A stretch of 50,144 nt of DNA from contig JAQVCU010000007.1 of NCBI GenBank assembly GCA_028689635.1, positions 1 to 50,144 of the forward strand, given 5' to 3'. The notes under the pieces were generated by a model that saw nothing but the letters and a program-made list of their open reading frames with translations, was not told where the DNA came from and did not search any database. Source of the stretch: Oscillospiraceae bacterium. Its GTDB lineage: Bacteria > Bacillota > Clostridia > Oscillospirales > Ruminococcaceae. Positions 37,611 through 45,935 of this stretch are shown here, one piece after another (position 1 is the first letter of the stretch; every line of letters starts with the position of its first letter). The translations under genes and the position numbers were made by a program.

Positions 37611-39245
37611 ATGCGGAAACTTCCGGCCGGCCTGTCGGCATACTGGGACGCCCAGCGGCACGCTGGCCGGGACGGGATCTCCCTAAGGCTCCGGCTGGTG
37701 TTCTTCTTGTTGCTCTTTTTGCTGGTGGTCATGCTGGGGGTGTTGATCATCCTCTTTTCTACCGGCATTTTTCAGGCGGGCTCCACAGAGCACAAGGTGC
37801 TGCTGGAAAATGAATTGACCCACCTTTCCGAGGGGGTCTACAGGGAATATGGCAACATTTCCGTCCAGGGCGTGGCCTTGGCGGACGGCCTTTCTTCCAG
37901 TTTGGAGCGGCGGATGCGGGAGCAGGGGATCGCCCCCGGGCAGCTGCAGGAGAAGCCGGAAATACTTGAAAAGCTGCTGGATGAATCGGTAGCGGCCCTG
38001 ACGGCGGCGCTGGAGACCTCCCGCAGCAGCGGCGTTTTCCTGGTTTTGGACGCCACGGTGAACCCCAGCCTGCCCGGGGCGGATTCTTCCCGGGCGGCGC
38101 TGTATCTAAAGAATATGGAACCGAATATCGTCAGCCGTACGGCGGCGAACCTGCGCTTTATGATCGGGCCTATGTCGGTGGCGCGGGAAAACGGCATCTA
38201 TGTGCTTCCTCAGTGGAGCATGGAGATGGATACCGGATACGCGGGATGGTTCGATAAGGTGCTGGCTACCGCCCGGGAACGGGAGCTGCCGGTCTCCCGC
38301 CTTTATTACTGGACGCCGAAGATCGACGTCCCCGAGGGCGGGGAAAAGGTGATGCTCTGCGTCGTCCCCCTGGTGGCGCAGGATGGAACGGTCTTTGGAG
38401 CGTGCGGGTTTGAAGTGAGCGAAATGCTCTTTAAGCTTTCCAACCTGCCGACGGGCGGCAACTACGATTATATTTTCTGTATGCTGACCCCGGTGGAGGA
38501 GGATCACCTTCTGGTGGGAAAGGCCCTGCTGGCGGGCAACTACGCCTCCTATCCCCTGGATGTGAACGAGCAGCCGATGACGGTCTCCGCCGGCGGCGGG
38601 AACTTTGAAAGTTACCGGCAGGAGGGCGGAAACGTTTATGCGGGCCTGAAAAAAGAGGTCGCCCTTTATCCGGTGGATTCCGCCTACGCCCAGGAAAAAT
38701 GGGCTTTGGCGCTGCTGATGCCGGAGCAGATCCTTCTGGAGGAGCTCTTCTCCCATACCCGGGTGCTGCTGATGGGGCTGGCGGTGCTGCTGATCCTCAG
38801 CATTTTGCTGGCGGTGCTGCTGAGCCGGCGGTACATCCGCCCGGTGGTAAAGGCCCTGGGCTAGCTCAAGAGCCCGGATATAGCCGCCGCGCCCAAAACC
38901 AGGATCCTGGAGATCGACGACCTCATCGAGTTTTTGGCCTCCCAGGACGAAGGCGGGGCAAAGGCGGGGCCGCAGCCGGAGAAAAACAGTCCTACGCCCC
39001 AGGAGAACACCACGCTGTTCCAGGCTTTTGTCAAAATTATCGAGACCCTTTCTGGTGCGGAGCGGGCGGTGTTCGACCTGTATATGGAGGGCCATACGGT
39101 CAAGGAGATCGCCGATATCCTCTGCCTGTCCATCAATACGATCAAGACCCATAACCGGCGGATCTATATGAAACTGAATGTCACTTCCCGCAAGGAACTG
39201 ATGGTCTATATCCAGATGATGGAGGAGGCGAAGGAGAAGGCATGA
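37611..39245 (+). CDS. Membrane-anchored sensor with LuxR-type DNA-binding domain, in-frame TAG
   Basis: Start ATG 37611 after GAAGGGAGCG. TM1 near residues 28-52, an extracellular Cache-like sensor region (55-380), TM2 near 385-405 (VLLMGLAVLLILSILLAVLL). Codon 418 is TAG (38862-38864). The frame continues LKSPDIAAAPKTRILEIDD, a linker, then a complete LuxR helix-turn-helix (LSGAERAVFDLYMEG, VKEIADILCLSINTIKTH, KLNVTSRKEL) to TGA at 39245. No ribosome site precedes any start after the TAG, so the HTH can only be made by read-through. It probably regulates the adjacent binding-protein gene from the membrane. Confidence 0.8.
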
Positions 39246-39631
39246 TAGGGACGTCCCGCACGGCGCGAAGGCAGGCGGCAGGTCTCGCCAGCGTCGGCGG
39301 CAGGATCCGCTGGATCCTACAGGAAAAAGGCATCCGGAAGACGGAATTTGCCAAAGCGCTGGGGATCAGCGCCAACTATGTTTATCTGCTCACCAGCGGC
39401 AGGAAAGAAGCCATTTCGGAGCCGCTGGCCCGGCTGATCGAAAACGTGTACGGATATCCGGCCCAGTGGGTGCTCAGTGGGGAGCCCCCGGCGGCGGCCG
39501 ACGCCTTGCTTTGCAGCCTGCGCAGCGAGACCGTCAACCGGGTGCGCGGCATGGACGAAAGCGAGCTCCAGGCGGTGGCGGAATTTATCCGGCGCCTGGA
39601 GGATGGGGAAAAGGGCCGCGTCCAGGGCTGA
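39242..39631 (+). CDS. XRE-like helix-turn-helix protein
   Basis: 129 residues. HTH near residues 20-60: GRIRWILQEKGIRKTEFAKA and LGISANYVYLLTSGRKEAIS, followed by PLARLIENVYGYPAQWVLSGE, a layout seen in Firmicute phage-type repressors. The C-terminal helix (ELQAVAEFIRRLEDGE) may mediate dimerisation. Its ATG overlaps the preceding stop (ATGA), so it is coupled to the LuxR-type gene and would only be well translated if ribosomes reach that stop. Confidence 0.8.
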   Translation: MIGTSRTARRQAAGLASVGGRIRWILQEKGIRKTEFAKALGISANYVYLLTSGRKEAISEPLARLIENVYGYPAQWVLSGEPPAAADALLCSLRSETVNRVRGMDESELQAVAEFIRRLEDGEKGRVQG

Positions 39632-39652
39632 GCATAAGGACATACCGCTTTG

Positions 39653-39695
39653 GGGGCGGCGCTTTTTTAAGAGAGCGCCGCCCCGCTTTTGTTTT
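39653..39695 (+). terminator. Terminator after the HTH gene
   Basis: GGGGCGGCGCT (39653-39663) pairs with AGCGCCGCCCC (39674-39684), followed by GCTTTTGTTTT. Confidence 0.85.
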
Positions 39696-39835
39696 CGTGC
39701 CTGGCCTGCCTGGGGATTGCCTGTTTTTCCGCATCTTTCGCTATGGGGGCGGGGTGACGCCCCAAAAAGAGGACGGCGGGCGTTAAATCATCCCGAGAAT
39801 CATCCCCGGCGCAGGGCGCGGTCACCCCCGGGATG

Positions 39836-39865
39836 ATGACAAAGGGGATTGAGGTTTGCTATACT
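39836..39865 (+). promoter_or_regulatory. Sigma-A promoter for the unknown lipoprotein
   Basis: ATGACA, 18-base spacer, TATACT with an extended TGC element. About 45 bases upstream of the start codon. An inverted repeat (ATCATCCCG at 39788 and CGGGATGAT near 39830) overlaps the -35 side. Confidence 0.6.
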
Positions 39866-39911
39866 ATAACAAACAGATGACGGCGGAAACACGGAAAGGA
39901 TGGGAAGAGCC

Positions 39912-41207
39912 ATGAGAAAATACATAGCAGCCCTTTTGGCGATGACGCTGATGTTTTTATCCGGATGTAAAATGCTGGAGGGGATCTCCCCGGAGACCCT
40001 CGAAAAGCTGGCGGAGCTGGCGCAGTCCGGCGCTTCCAGCCAGGCCCAGCAGGGGGAGACCCTGGGCGGGCACCCGGCGGTACGGGGGTTTGTAAGCCCC
40101 AAAGAGCTCCCTGAGGGGATGGAACTGAGGGACGCCGTCACGGTGGAGGAGATAGCCCCCTGGAGCTATTTTGTCTGCACGGCGGACTATCAGGGGAAGG
40201 AATACGCCGTTTTGGCGAGAGACGTCCCGGAGGGGACGGCGGAGATCCTTTTTGCTGCCGAACAGGAAGGACAGGAAAATATGCTGGGTGTGGAATATAT
40301 TGCAGGCAGCTTTGACCAAAGCGGAGGCACCCGGCTGTATTTCCAGCTTTCCGCCAACGCGGGGCAGCATTGGCTGTACGGATTTTCCCCGGAGGAGGAG
40401 CGCTGCGAGCTGATCCTGGGCGGGGTTTGCAGCAATATGGTATTGTTTGAAGAACCCCTGGAAGGCTATGAGAGCATGGGATGGGTGCTGCAGGAGGACG
40501 CCTTTGTCCCGGTGGACCTTGCCCGCGGCCAGGCCGATGGGAGCGCTATCAGGACGTTGGGGGATCTGGGCGGCGTGCCGGAGCTTTCCGATCATTTCTT
40601 CGCCGGGATCGGGGCCGGATATGACACCAAGTTCCCCATCCTCTCCGCGGCGGGGGACGGGCTGTTGGGGGTGGAAGTGATCCAGCTGGATTCCCAGACC
40701 TCCCAACCGGAAAGCCGACTCTATTACCGGTATGACTTTACGGCCGCCCAGCTATGGGCCGTGGACAGCACAGACGCCGCGGCCGGTACAGGTGGCATAG
40801 TACAGGGAGCGCCCGAAAACTGGGAGGAGACATGGCCGCTGATCGAAGGCTGGTGGAACGCGGCGGAGAGGCAGTTCGCTGTATTCCAGGAGGAGAACGG
40901 CGTGAGAAGCTTTGCTGTCGGCCTTTGGGAGACGGACGGTCACCGTGGCTTTGGAGAGATTATTTTGGCGCAGCCCGGCAAGAGGGAGATGGAGTATGTC
41001 CTTACCATCCGCTACCCAGCCGTGCCCGCCAACGAGATGAACGACGCCTTGCCGGAGGAGACGATCCTGGTGATCCTGGACGCCAGCGGGCTGGATCAGG
41101 ACGGAAAGATCCAGCTGCGGGGATAGCAGGGGGATGCCTGGCAGTATATGTATGCCGGCGCGGATATGGAGAGCGCGTATCAGACCTTTATGGATAACAC
41201 CTATTGA
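39912..41207 (+). CDS. Unknown lipoprotein, in-frame TAG near the C terminus
   Basis: Start ATG 39912 after GGGAAGAG; signal peptide RKYIAALLAMTLMF and lipobox LSGC, so anchored outside the membrane. About 380 residues of mixed sequence with no domain I recognise follow, ending GLDQDGKIQLRG. Codon 405 is TAG (41124-41126). The frame continues for 26 codons, QGDAWQYMYAGADMESAYQT and FMDNTY, to TGA at 41207. The transcription terminator begins only 14 bases after that TGA, so the gene boundary fits the longer reading (431 residues). Confidence 0.75.
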
Positions 41208-41220
41208 CGGTTTTACGCAA

Positions 41221-41256
41221 AAATGCCCCGGCCTTTTGGCCGGGGCATTTTTTGGG
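41221..41256 (+). terminator. Terminator after the unknown lipoprotein
   Basis: A 13-base stem (41221-41233 with 41238-41250, arm AAATGCCCCGGCC), TTTT loop, then TTTT. Confidence 0.88.
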
Positions 41257-41329
41257 GTAGAAAAAGGGCGGTCCCAAGGGGCTGCGGCTAAAGAAAGGAG
41301 GAGTCCGTCCCGAAAAAGGGCTTTCCATA

Positions 41330-41367
41330 AAAAAACGCACAGGCGCACCGCTGCCTGCGCGTTTTTT
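41330..41367 (-). terminator. Terminator of the small minus-strand gene
   Basis: A 15-base stem with one mismatch (41330-41344 with 41353-41367) flanked by A7 and T6 runs; it overlaps the TAA of the minus-strand gene. Confidence 0.7.
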
Positions 41368-41626
41368 ATAATCCGTCTTTCGAAAGAGGGTCCGGGGAAC
41401 GGGCGGGGCATTTTAGGCCTACAAGCGCTTCTTTGGCTTCCCGGACGCTGGAGGCCGAAAGCAGGCCGACGGAAAGATAGGAGAGAAATTCGTTCCACTG
41501 GTTCAGGGAGAAAAGCGATTCCGGAACCGCCTCCACCAACCCGCGGCTCCAGATAAGGCCGGGCTTCAGTCGAAGGTCAGATTCCTGGCAGTGAAGCTTT
41601 TGGGCAAAATATTGATAAATATCCAT
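41366..41626 (-). CDS. Small hypothetical protein
   Basis: 86 residues from ATG 41626 (GGCGGAGGG upstream; a GTG two codons earlier is also possible). Begins MDIYQYFAQKLHCQESDLRL, continues with a helical region containing FSLNQWNEFLSYLSVGLLSA, and ends CPARSPDPLSKDGL. No transmembrane segment and no family recognised. It has its own good promoter and is divergent from the XRE gene, with which it may form a regulated pair. Confidence 0.65.
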   Translation of the reverse strand: MDIYQYFAQKLHCQESDLRLKPGLIWSRGLVEAVPESLFSLNQWNEFLSYLSVGLLSASSVREAKEALVGLKCPARSPDPLSKDGL

Positions 41627-41657
41627 AAACACCCTCCGCCTGTTTTAAACTATTTCC

Positions 41658-41686
41658 ATTATAGAAGGTTTCCACCTGAAAATCAA
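41658..41686 (-). promoter_or_regulatory. Sigma-A promoter for the small hypothetical protein
   Basis: Minus strand: TTGATT, 17-base spacer, perfect TATAAT, 32 bases upstream of the start codon. Confidence 0.75.
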
Positions 41687-41690
41687 TCTT

Positions 41691-41710
41691 AAACACGGAG
41701 TATCGTGTTT
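41691..41710. promoter_or_regulatory. Inverted repeat between divergent genes, possible operator
   Basis: AAACACG, six bases, CGTGTTT, just upstream of the minus-strand -35 box. A second longer-range repeat, GAGTATC (41698) and GATACTC (41739), overlaps it. Binding by the adjacent XRE protein is a natural guess. Confidence 0.5.
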
Positions 41711-41765
41711 TTATGTGGTTGTTTTGCAATTTCAAACAGATACTCTCTATATAAGAGGTGGTTTT

Positions 41766-42092
41766 GTGGAATACGATATGCAGGCGATCGGACGACGGAT
41801 CCAGGAGGCGAGGAAGGCCAAGCGCTATACGCAGGAGTATGTTTCTGCCCGTGCGAACATCGGCGTAAAGTTTCTCAGCCAGATCGAATGCGGCAAGGCT
41901 GGGCTTTCGCTGCAAACGTTGATCTCCCTGTGCGAGATTCTGGAAGTGACGCCAAACTACATACTGCTTTTCAGCGCCTCGGGGGAAGAGGAGGATCCGC
42001 TTCACAGGGCGCTTTCAGAGCTTACCGTCCAACAGCGCCAGGACGCGGAGACGATCATCAAGCTTTTTGCAAAAAATTGCAGGCGGACGTAA
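41766..42092 (+). CDS. XRE-family transcriptional regulator
   Basis: 108 residues from GTG 41766, chosen because AGAGGTGG lies just upstream and the protein then begins MEYDMQAIGRRIQEAR. HTH near residues 8-62: IGRRIQEARKAKRYTQEYVS and IGVKFLSQIECGKAGLSLQT, ending EILEVTPNYIL, a full Cro/CI-type domain. A short helical tail (VQQRQDAETIIKLFAKN) follows. Likely controls its own divergent promoter region. Ends in TAA before a bidirectional terminator. Confidence 0.85.
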   Translation: MEYDMQAIGRRIQEARKAKRYTQEYVSARANIGVKFLSQIECGKAGLSLQTLISLCEILEVTPNYILLFSASGEEEDPLHRALSELTVQQRQDAETIIKLFAKNCRRT

Positions 42093-42100
42093 AAAGACAG

Positions 42101-42136
42101 AAAAAGCCCGCGGGGGGATCCCCCACGGGCTTTTGG
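42101..42136. terminator. Bidirectional terminator between XRE and phosphatase genes
   Basis: AAAAGCCCG (42102-42110) pairs with CGGGCTTTT (42126-42134) around a GGGGGATCCCCC palindrome; A and T runs flank both sides of converging genes. Confidence 0.8.
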
Positions 42137-42147
42137 AATAGATGGAA

Positions 42148-43320
42148 TCAAAAATATTCGACCGTCACTTTTTTTCCGGTCTTTTCCAGCTCGGCGGCCA
42201 GCTCTTTGATCAGGTTGAGCTTAAGGCCCAAAGAGACGGGCATGCCGGGGTTCTGATGGGCGGGGTTCAGGGCGCGTCCCACCAAAAAATGCGCCTCGGT
42301 GCATTCCTCCAACAGCAGCTTTGCCAGCCGGGTGGCGCCGTCTTTTTTGTTGAGGGAAAAGCGGTCCAGCTGTTTTTCATCGCTGCTGGTCATGGTTTTG
42401 AGAATCTCCAGACATTTGCCCAGGGTAAGGACGCCTTCGGTGACCAGATCCACGCCCGCCAGGGTAGCGGTGGGCGGCACGGCCGGGTTGTCGTAGTCCA
42501 GATGGACGGTGAGCTCCTTGCCGGTGACCTTGCTGACGATCTGGGAGGTGGTGCCGCCGCAGACCACTTTGAGCCCACGGGAATACATGAGCTTGTTGAC
42601 CACCGTGGAATCCATTTCGTGGTTGACCGGTGGGCCCACCATAATGGTGGCGGGGCGGCTGGTTTTAAAACGGAAAGAGCAGACGGTGGAGTCGTCGCCG
42701 GGTTTTTGCATGTATAGGGTGTTCACTGCGGAAAGCAGCCTCCGGGTGATCTCCCGGGCGGACATCTGGGGCGTGATGTTTTCGCTGACGTAGCTGACGA
42801 TGTTATCGTACTGCCAGCCCAGATCCAGCAGGCGGCCCACCCCGGCATGCACCACCCCGTCGGAAAAGCACATCAAAAGGTCGCCCGGGCGCACGGAAAA
42901 TTCGCTGGTATAGATGGTTTTTCCGCCGATCTCCCGCTCCACGCGGTCGATGGGGGTAAGCTGGTTTTCCACATATAAAATGGCGTTGGGGTTGTCAAAT
43001 TCCGCCAGATAAACGTCCCCGCCGCGGCTGACCCGCACAATGGTAAAGGTGGAGTAGGCCAACCCGCGCTCGCTGCATACGGGAAGGGTGCTGGCGATGG
43101 TCTCCACCGCCTCCGTCAGGGTGGCGCCCTCCGAGAGCATGGTGGCGATGATCTTGCTGGTGAGGGTGGAGAGGATATTGGCCTTTACGCCGCTGCCAAG
43201 GCCGTCGGCCAACACCGCAAGGAAAGAGTCGTCCCGGCGGACAAATTCTACCTTGTCGCCGCAAAGCTCTTCGCCGTAATGGTTGATGCTTTCATAGGCG
43301 GCATCCACAAAAAGTTCCAT
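42148..43320 (-). CDS. SpoIIE/PP2C-type serine phosphatase of the sensory hydrogenase cluster
   Basis: 390 residues. The PP2C SpoIIE-type domain spans about 1-220, with metal-binding aspartates in LADGLGSG (near 38), SDGV (near 154) and GDDST (near 208). The C-terminal 170 residues are a conserved extension without a known fold to me. Not SpoIIE itself, since the membrane domain is absent. Located 12 bases after the sensory hydrogenase, as is common for HydS-linked phosphatases; it probably transmits the hydrogen or redox signal by dephosphorylating a partner. Confidence 0.88.
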   Translation of the reverse strand: MELFVDAAYESINHYGEELCGDKVEFVRRDDSFLAVLADGLGSGVKANILSTLTSKIIATMLSEGATLTEAVETIASTLPVCSERGLAYSTFTIVRVSRGGDVYLAEFDNPNAILYVENQLTPIDRVEREIGGKTIYTSEFSVRPGDLLMCFSDGVVHAGVGRLLDLGWQYDNIVSYVSENITPQMSAREITRRLLSAVNTLYMQKPGDDSTVCSFRFKTSRPATIMVGPPVNHEMDSTVVNKLMYSRGLKVVCGGTTSQIVSKVTGKELTVHLDYDNPAVPPTATLAGVDLVTEGVLTLGKCLEILKTMTSSDEKQLDRFSLNKKDGATRLAKLLLEECTEAHFLVGRALNPAHQNPGMPVSLGLKLNLIKELAAELEKTGKKVTVEYF

Positions 43321-43332
43321 GCGCGCACCTCC

Positions 43333-45039
43333 TTAGCCCTGCGAAAAATCAGACATGGATTTTTTAAGGTTGGTCAGGGCCACTTTGGTCTCCGCCGTGG
43401 TTTCACCCAGCAGGCTGGCGATCTCCTGGGCTACCACCATCTGCTTTTCAATGACCTTCTGGGCCACCTCCACCGTGTGGTCGCGCATGCTCAGCAGCTG
43501 CTCCTTGCGCTGCTCCTCGCCGGAGATATCCTTGACGAAAACAAGGTACATGCCGTGTTCCCCGATGTAGATAAAGGTGGCCTCCACCGAGGGGAACTGC
43601 TCAGAAAGAGCCATTTTTTTAATGAGAGGCGCGTTTTGCTCTTTAGCCTCCTGGAAGGCGCTTTCGCCGTAGAACTGCGCCAGGGGGATCCCCAGGGCGT
43701 CCTTACGGGGCACATCGAACATGGTCTCCGCGGCGGGGTTCATATCCAGGACGCACAGGGCGGTATCGAACACGATGATGGCGTTGGGGGAATGTTCGGT
43801 GACGGTGTTGGAGATGTTTTCCGCGCGCTCCCGGAAATAGGGCAGGCACATGTTCATATCCGCCTTGCCCTGATAGACCGCGACGGCCTTTTCCCGGCAG
43901 GTCTTATAGCCGCAGCTGCCGCAGTTGAGCTCCTGCTCCGGGGTGTATTTGCCGATGTGGGCCAGGATCTTTTTGATCTCTTCCTCGCTGGGCTGCGGGT
44001 TGGGGATGCTGCGGTTGGTAAAGACGCGGGGATGGGGATATTTCAGGTCGCAGGTGGCGGCGGGGACAGCGTCCTGAGCCATGGCGCCGCCGTCGATCTT
44101 CTCGATCTCCACAATGGGACGATGATGCCCCATCCGCAGCACCGGGCCGCCCATGCAGCCGCCCGCGCAGACGTTGGCCTCCACGAATACGCCGGAAATT
44201 TCGCCGTCCCGCATGGCGTCAAACAGCTCGATGCAGCGGAAGATCCCGTCGGTGGCCAGGGGTTTATAGGCGGTGAAACTATCCTCGGGGATGGTGCGCA
44301 AAATGCCGGAGGGACGGGGGTACTGGCGAGTGGAAGGATCGGACATGCCGACGGCTTCTTCGTCCCCGGCGATGCTCGCCACCGAAATATTTTCCTCCGC
44401 CATCCATTTATCCAGGGAGGAGAAGGTGAGGGCATAGTTGACAAGGCCGCCGGCCAGAGGATCTGCCGCCTCGTCTTTTTTTGAGAGGCAGGGCCCTACA
44501 AAAACGACCTTGATGTCGCCGTAGGCTTCCCGCATAAGCCGGGCGTGGGCCATCATGGGGGAGGAGACGGGGGCCAGGCATTTGATCAGTTCCGGGTAGT
44601 AGCGCTCCACAAGCATGACCACGGAAGAGCATGCGGTGGCGATGATGTTCTTCATCGAGCCGTCCCGGATCAGCTTTTCATATTCGCGGCTGGTCTCTAC
44701 CGCTCCAATGGCGGTCTCCTCCACGCCGGCAAAGCCCAGTTTTTTGAAAGCGGCGCTGAGCTTTTTAAAATCATCCGTGTTATACCACCCCTTCCAGGAA
44801 GGGGCGATGGAGACGTATACCGGTTTGGGGCCGGCCAGCAGCTCTTTTACCTTGGGGATATCGCTGCGGATGTATTTGGCGTTCTGGGGGCAGGTTTGCA
44901 CACAGATGCCGCAGAGGATACACTGTTTTTCAATGATGCTGGCCCGGCTGTCTTTAAAGGCGATGGCCTTGAGGGGACATTCCCGGATACAGCGGTAGCA
45001 GTTCTGACAATTGGTGGTGTTCAGTTCGATCACGCTCAT
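43333..45039 (-). CDS. Sensory [FeFe] hydrogenase (HydS-like) with PAS domain
   Basis: 568 residues. Two [4Fe-4S] ferredoxin clusters at residues 11-50, then an H-cluster domain with altered motifs: ATACSSV (134-140) in place of TSCCPxW, GPCLSKKD (182-189), and ANVCAGGCMGG (288-298). A four-cysteine cluster (CGSCGYKTC...C, 373-398) and a PAS domain (about 410-515) follow, then a helical C terminus. The missing second cysteine in motif 1 and the PAS module mark group C sensory hydrogenases, thought to sense H2 rather than turn it over. Middle gene of a three-gene operon. Confidence 0.9.
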   Translation of the reverse strand: MSVIELNTTNCQNCYRCIRECPLKAIAFKDSRASIIEKQCILCGICVQTCPQNAKYIRSDIPKVKELLAGPKPVYVSIAPSWKGWYNTDDFKKLSAAFKKLGFAGVEETAIGAVETSREYEKLIRDGSMKNIIATACSSVVMLVERYYPELIKCLAPVSSPMMAHARLMREAYGDIKVVFVGPCLSKKDEAADPLAGGLVNYALTFSSLDKWMAEENISVASIAGDEEAVGMSDPSTRQYPRPSGILRTIPEDSFTAYKPLATDGIFRCIELFDAMRDGEISGVFVEANVCAGGCMGGPVLRMGHHRPIVEIEKIDGGAMAQDAVPAATCDLKYPHPRVFTNRSIPNPQPSEEEIKKILAHIGKYTPEQELNCGSCGYKTCREKAVAVYQGKADMNMCLPYFRERAENISNTVTEHSPNAIIVFDTALCVLDMNPAAETMFDVPRKDALGIPLAQFYGESAFQEAKEQNAPLIKKMALSEQFPSVEATFIYIGEHGMYLVFVKDISGEEQRKEQLLSMRDHTVEVAQKVIEKQMVVAQEIASLLGETTAETKVALTNLKKSMSDFSQG

Positions 45040-45079
45040 AAGATGGCTCCTTCCAGTCTGCTTTTTTCAATATGCCGGG

Positions 45080-45346
45080 TCAGTTGGCGGCGGATTCCTG
45101 TTGGGCCAGAGGGAAAATATGGTCGTAGAAGATCTGCTCTGCGTTGACAAACCCCACATTCTCCACCGGCTCGCCGTTTACCGTAACAGCGATGCCGCTA
45201 AGGCAGCGCCCCATGCAGAAGGATGCTTTAAGATGGACGACGTCGTCCAGCTGGTTTGCGCGGATCAGTTCCGTAAAGGTTTTGATCACCTGATAGGAAC
45301 CCTTCATATGGCAGGAGCTTCCCACGCAGACGGTAATTTCGATCAT
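45080..45346 (-). CDS. Thioredoxin-like [2Fe-2S] ferredoxin
   Basis: 88 residues from ATG 45346, chosen for GGAGGTG upstream; an in-frame start at 45370 lies in the leader. Cysteines in VCVGSSCHMKGS and ASFCMGRCLSG are the four ligands of the NuoE-type ferredoxin fold. First gene of the leftward operon, 40 bases before the sensory hydrogenase; likely its electron partner. Confidence 0.87.
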   Translation of the reverse strand: MIEITVCVGSSCHMKGSYQVIKTFTELIRANQLDDVVHLKASFCMGRCLSGIAVTVNGEPVENVGFVNAEQIFYDHIFPLAQQESAAN

Positions 45347-45405
45347 AGCACAGCACCTCCGAAAGGGCATAACGCCCCACTATTGTTAAAAAAATATCAA
45401 ATACT

Positions 45406-45434
45406 ATTTTACATGCCGCCGCCGGAAAATGCAA
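45406..45434 (-). promoter_or_regulatory. Sigma-A promoter for the sensory hydrogenase operon
   Basis: Minus strand: TTGCAT, 17-base spacer, TAAAAT, about 60 bases upstream of the start codon. Confidence 0.65.
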
Positions 45435-45531
45435 GGGAAAACGCAGGCTTTTTTGCGAAAAAAATCAAAACGACAGCTTTCGGCTCTTAGTATAGCGCAT
45501 TTTGCGCCGGGAAAAAAGAGTGGGGGCCAAC

Positions 45532-45561
45532 TTGACGATTATACTCTGTACAGAGTATAAT
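45532..45561 (+). promoter_or_regulatory. Sigma-A promoter for the hydrogenase genes
   Basis: TTGACG, 18-base spacer, perfect TATAAT. The spacer and -10 box are occupied by a 22-base perfect palindrome. Confidence 0.85.
45539..45560. promoter_or_regulatory. 22-base perfect palindrome inside the hydrogenase promoter
   Basis: The half-site TTATACTCTGT is mirrored exactly. It fills the spacer and overlaps the -10 box, the classic place for a repressor. A second repeat, TTGAC-N8-GTCAA (45570-45587), lies just downstream. Confidence 0.85.
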
Positions 45562-45668
45562 AAAAATGTTTGACAAATTTACGTCAATGGGCGGCCTTTT
45601 GTGCCGCCGCGGAACATGATTTGCAAAATTGGGCCGGGCCCGGCTTGTAAAAAGGAGGCAGAGCATCA

Positions 45669-45932
45669 GTGAAAAGGTTGAGTGTGGAGATCTGCGTATG
45701 TACCAAGTGCGTCATGAACGGCGCGATGGACATCATCGAAGCGGTAGAGGGGCTCAAGAAGCTGAAGACCCAGCTGCGTCTGAATTCCCAGGTGGATATC
45801 GTAACGCGCAGCTTTTGCAGCGGCGCCGACGTATGCCCTCTGGTCTGCGTCAACGGCGAAAGGATGGAACACAGCAATTCTGAGACCGTGATGGCGAAAA
45901 TTATTTCTCTTACGTCAAAGGATGTGAAGTGA
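45669..45932 (+). CDS. Thioredoxin-like [2Fe-2S] ferredoxin, hydrogenase-linked
   Basis: 87 residues from GTG 45669, with AAAGGAGG upstream. Cysteines in ICVCTKC and SFCSGADVCPLVC are arranged as in NuoE-type ferredoxins, though spacing differs from the canonical C-x4-C pattern. It lies three bases before the hydrogenase gene and probably delivers electrons to or from it. It is divergent from a related small ferredoxin gene of the sensory operon. Confidence 0.82.
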   Translation: MKRLSVEICVCTKCVMNGAMDIIEAVEGLKKLKTQLRLNSQVDIVTRSFCSGADVCPLVCVNGERMEHSNSETVMAKIISLTSKDVK

Positions 45933-45935
45933 TCA

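Noticed and set aside
35146-41126. Pyrrolysine insertion at the in-frame TAG codons
   Set aside because: Pyrrolysine is normally limited to methylamine methyltransferases and a few others; none of the three genes is of that kind, and no pyl genes are in the window. Not excluded genome-wide.
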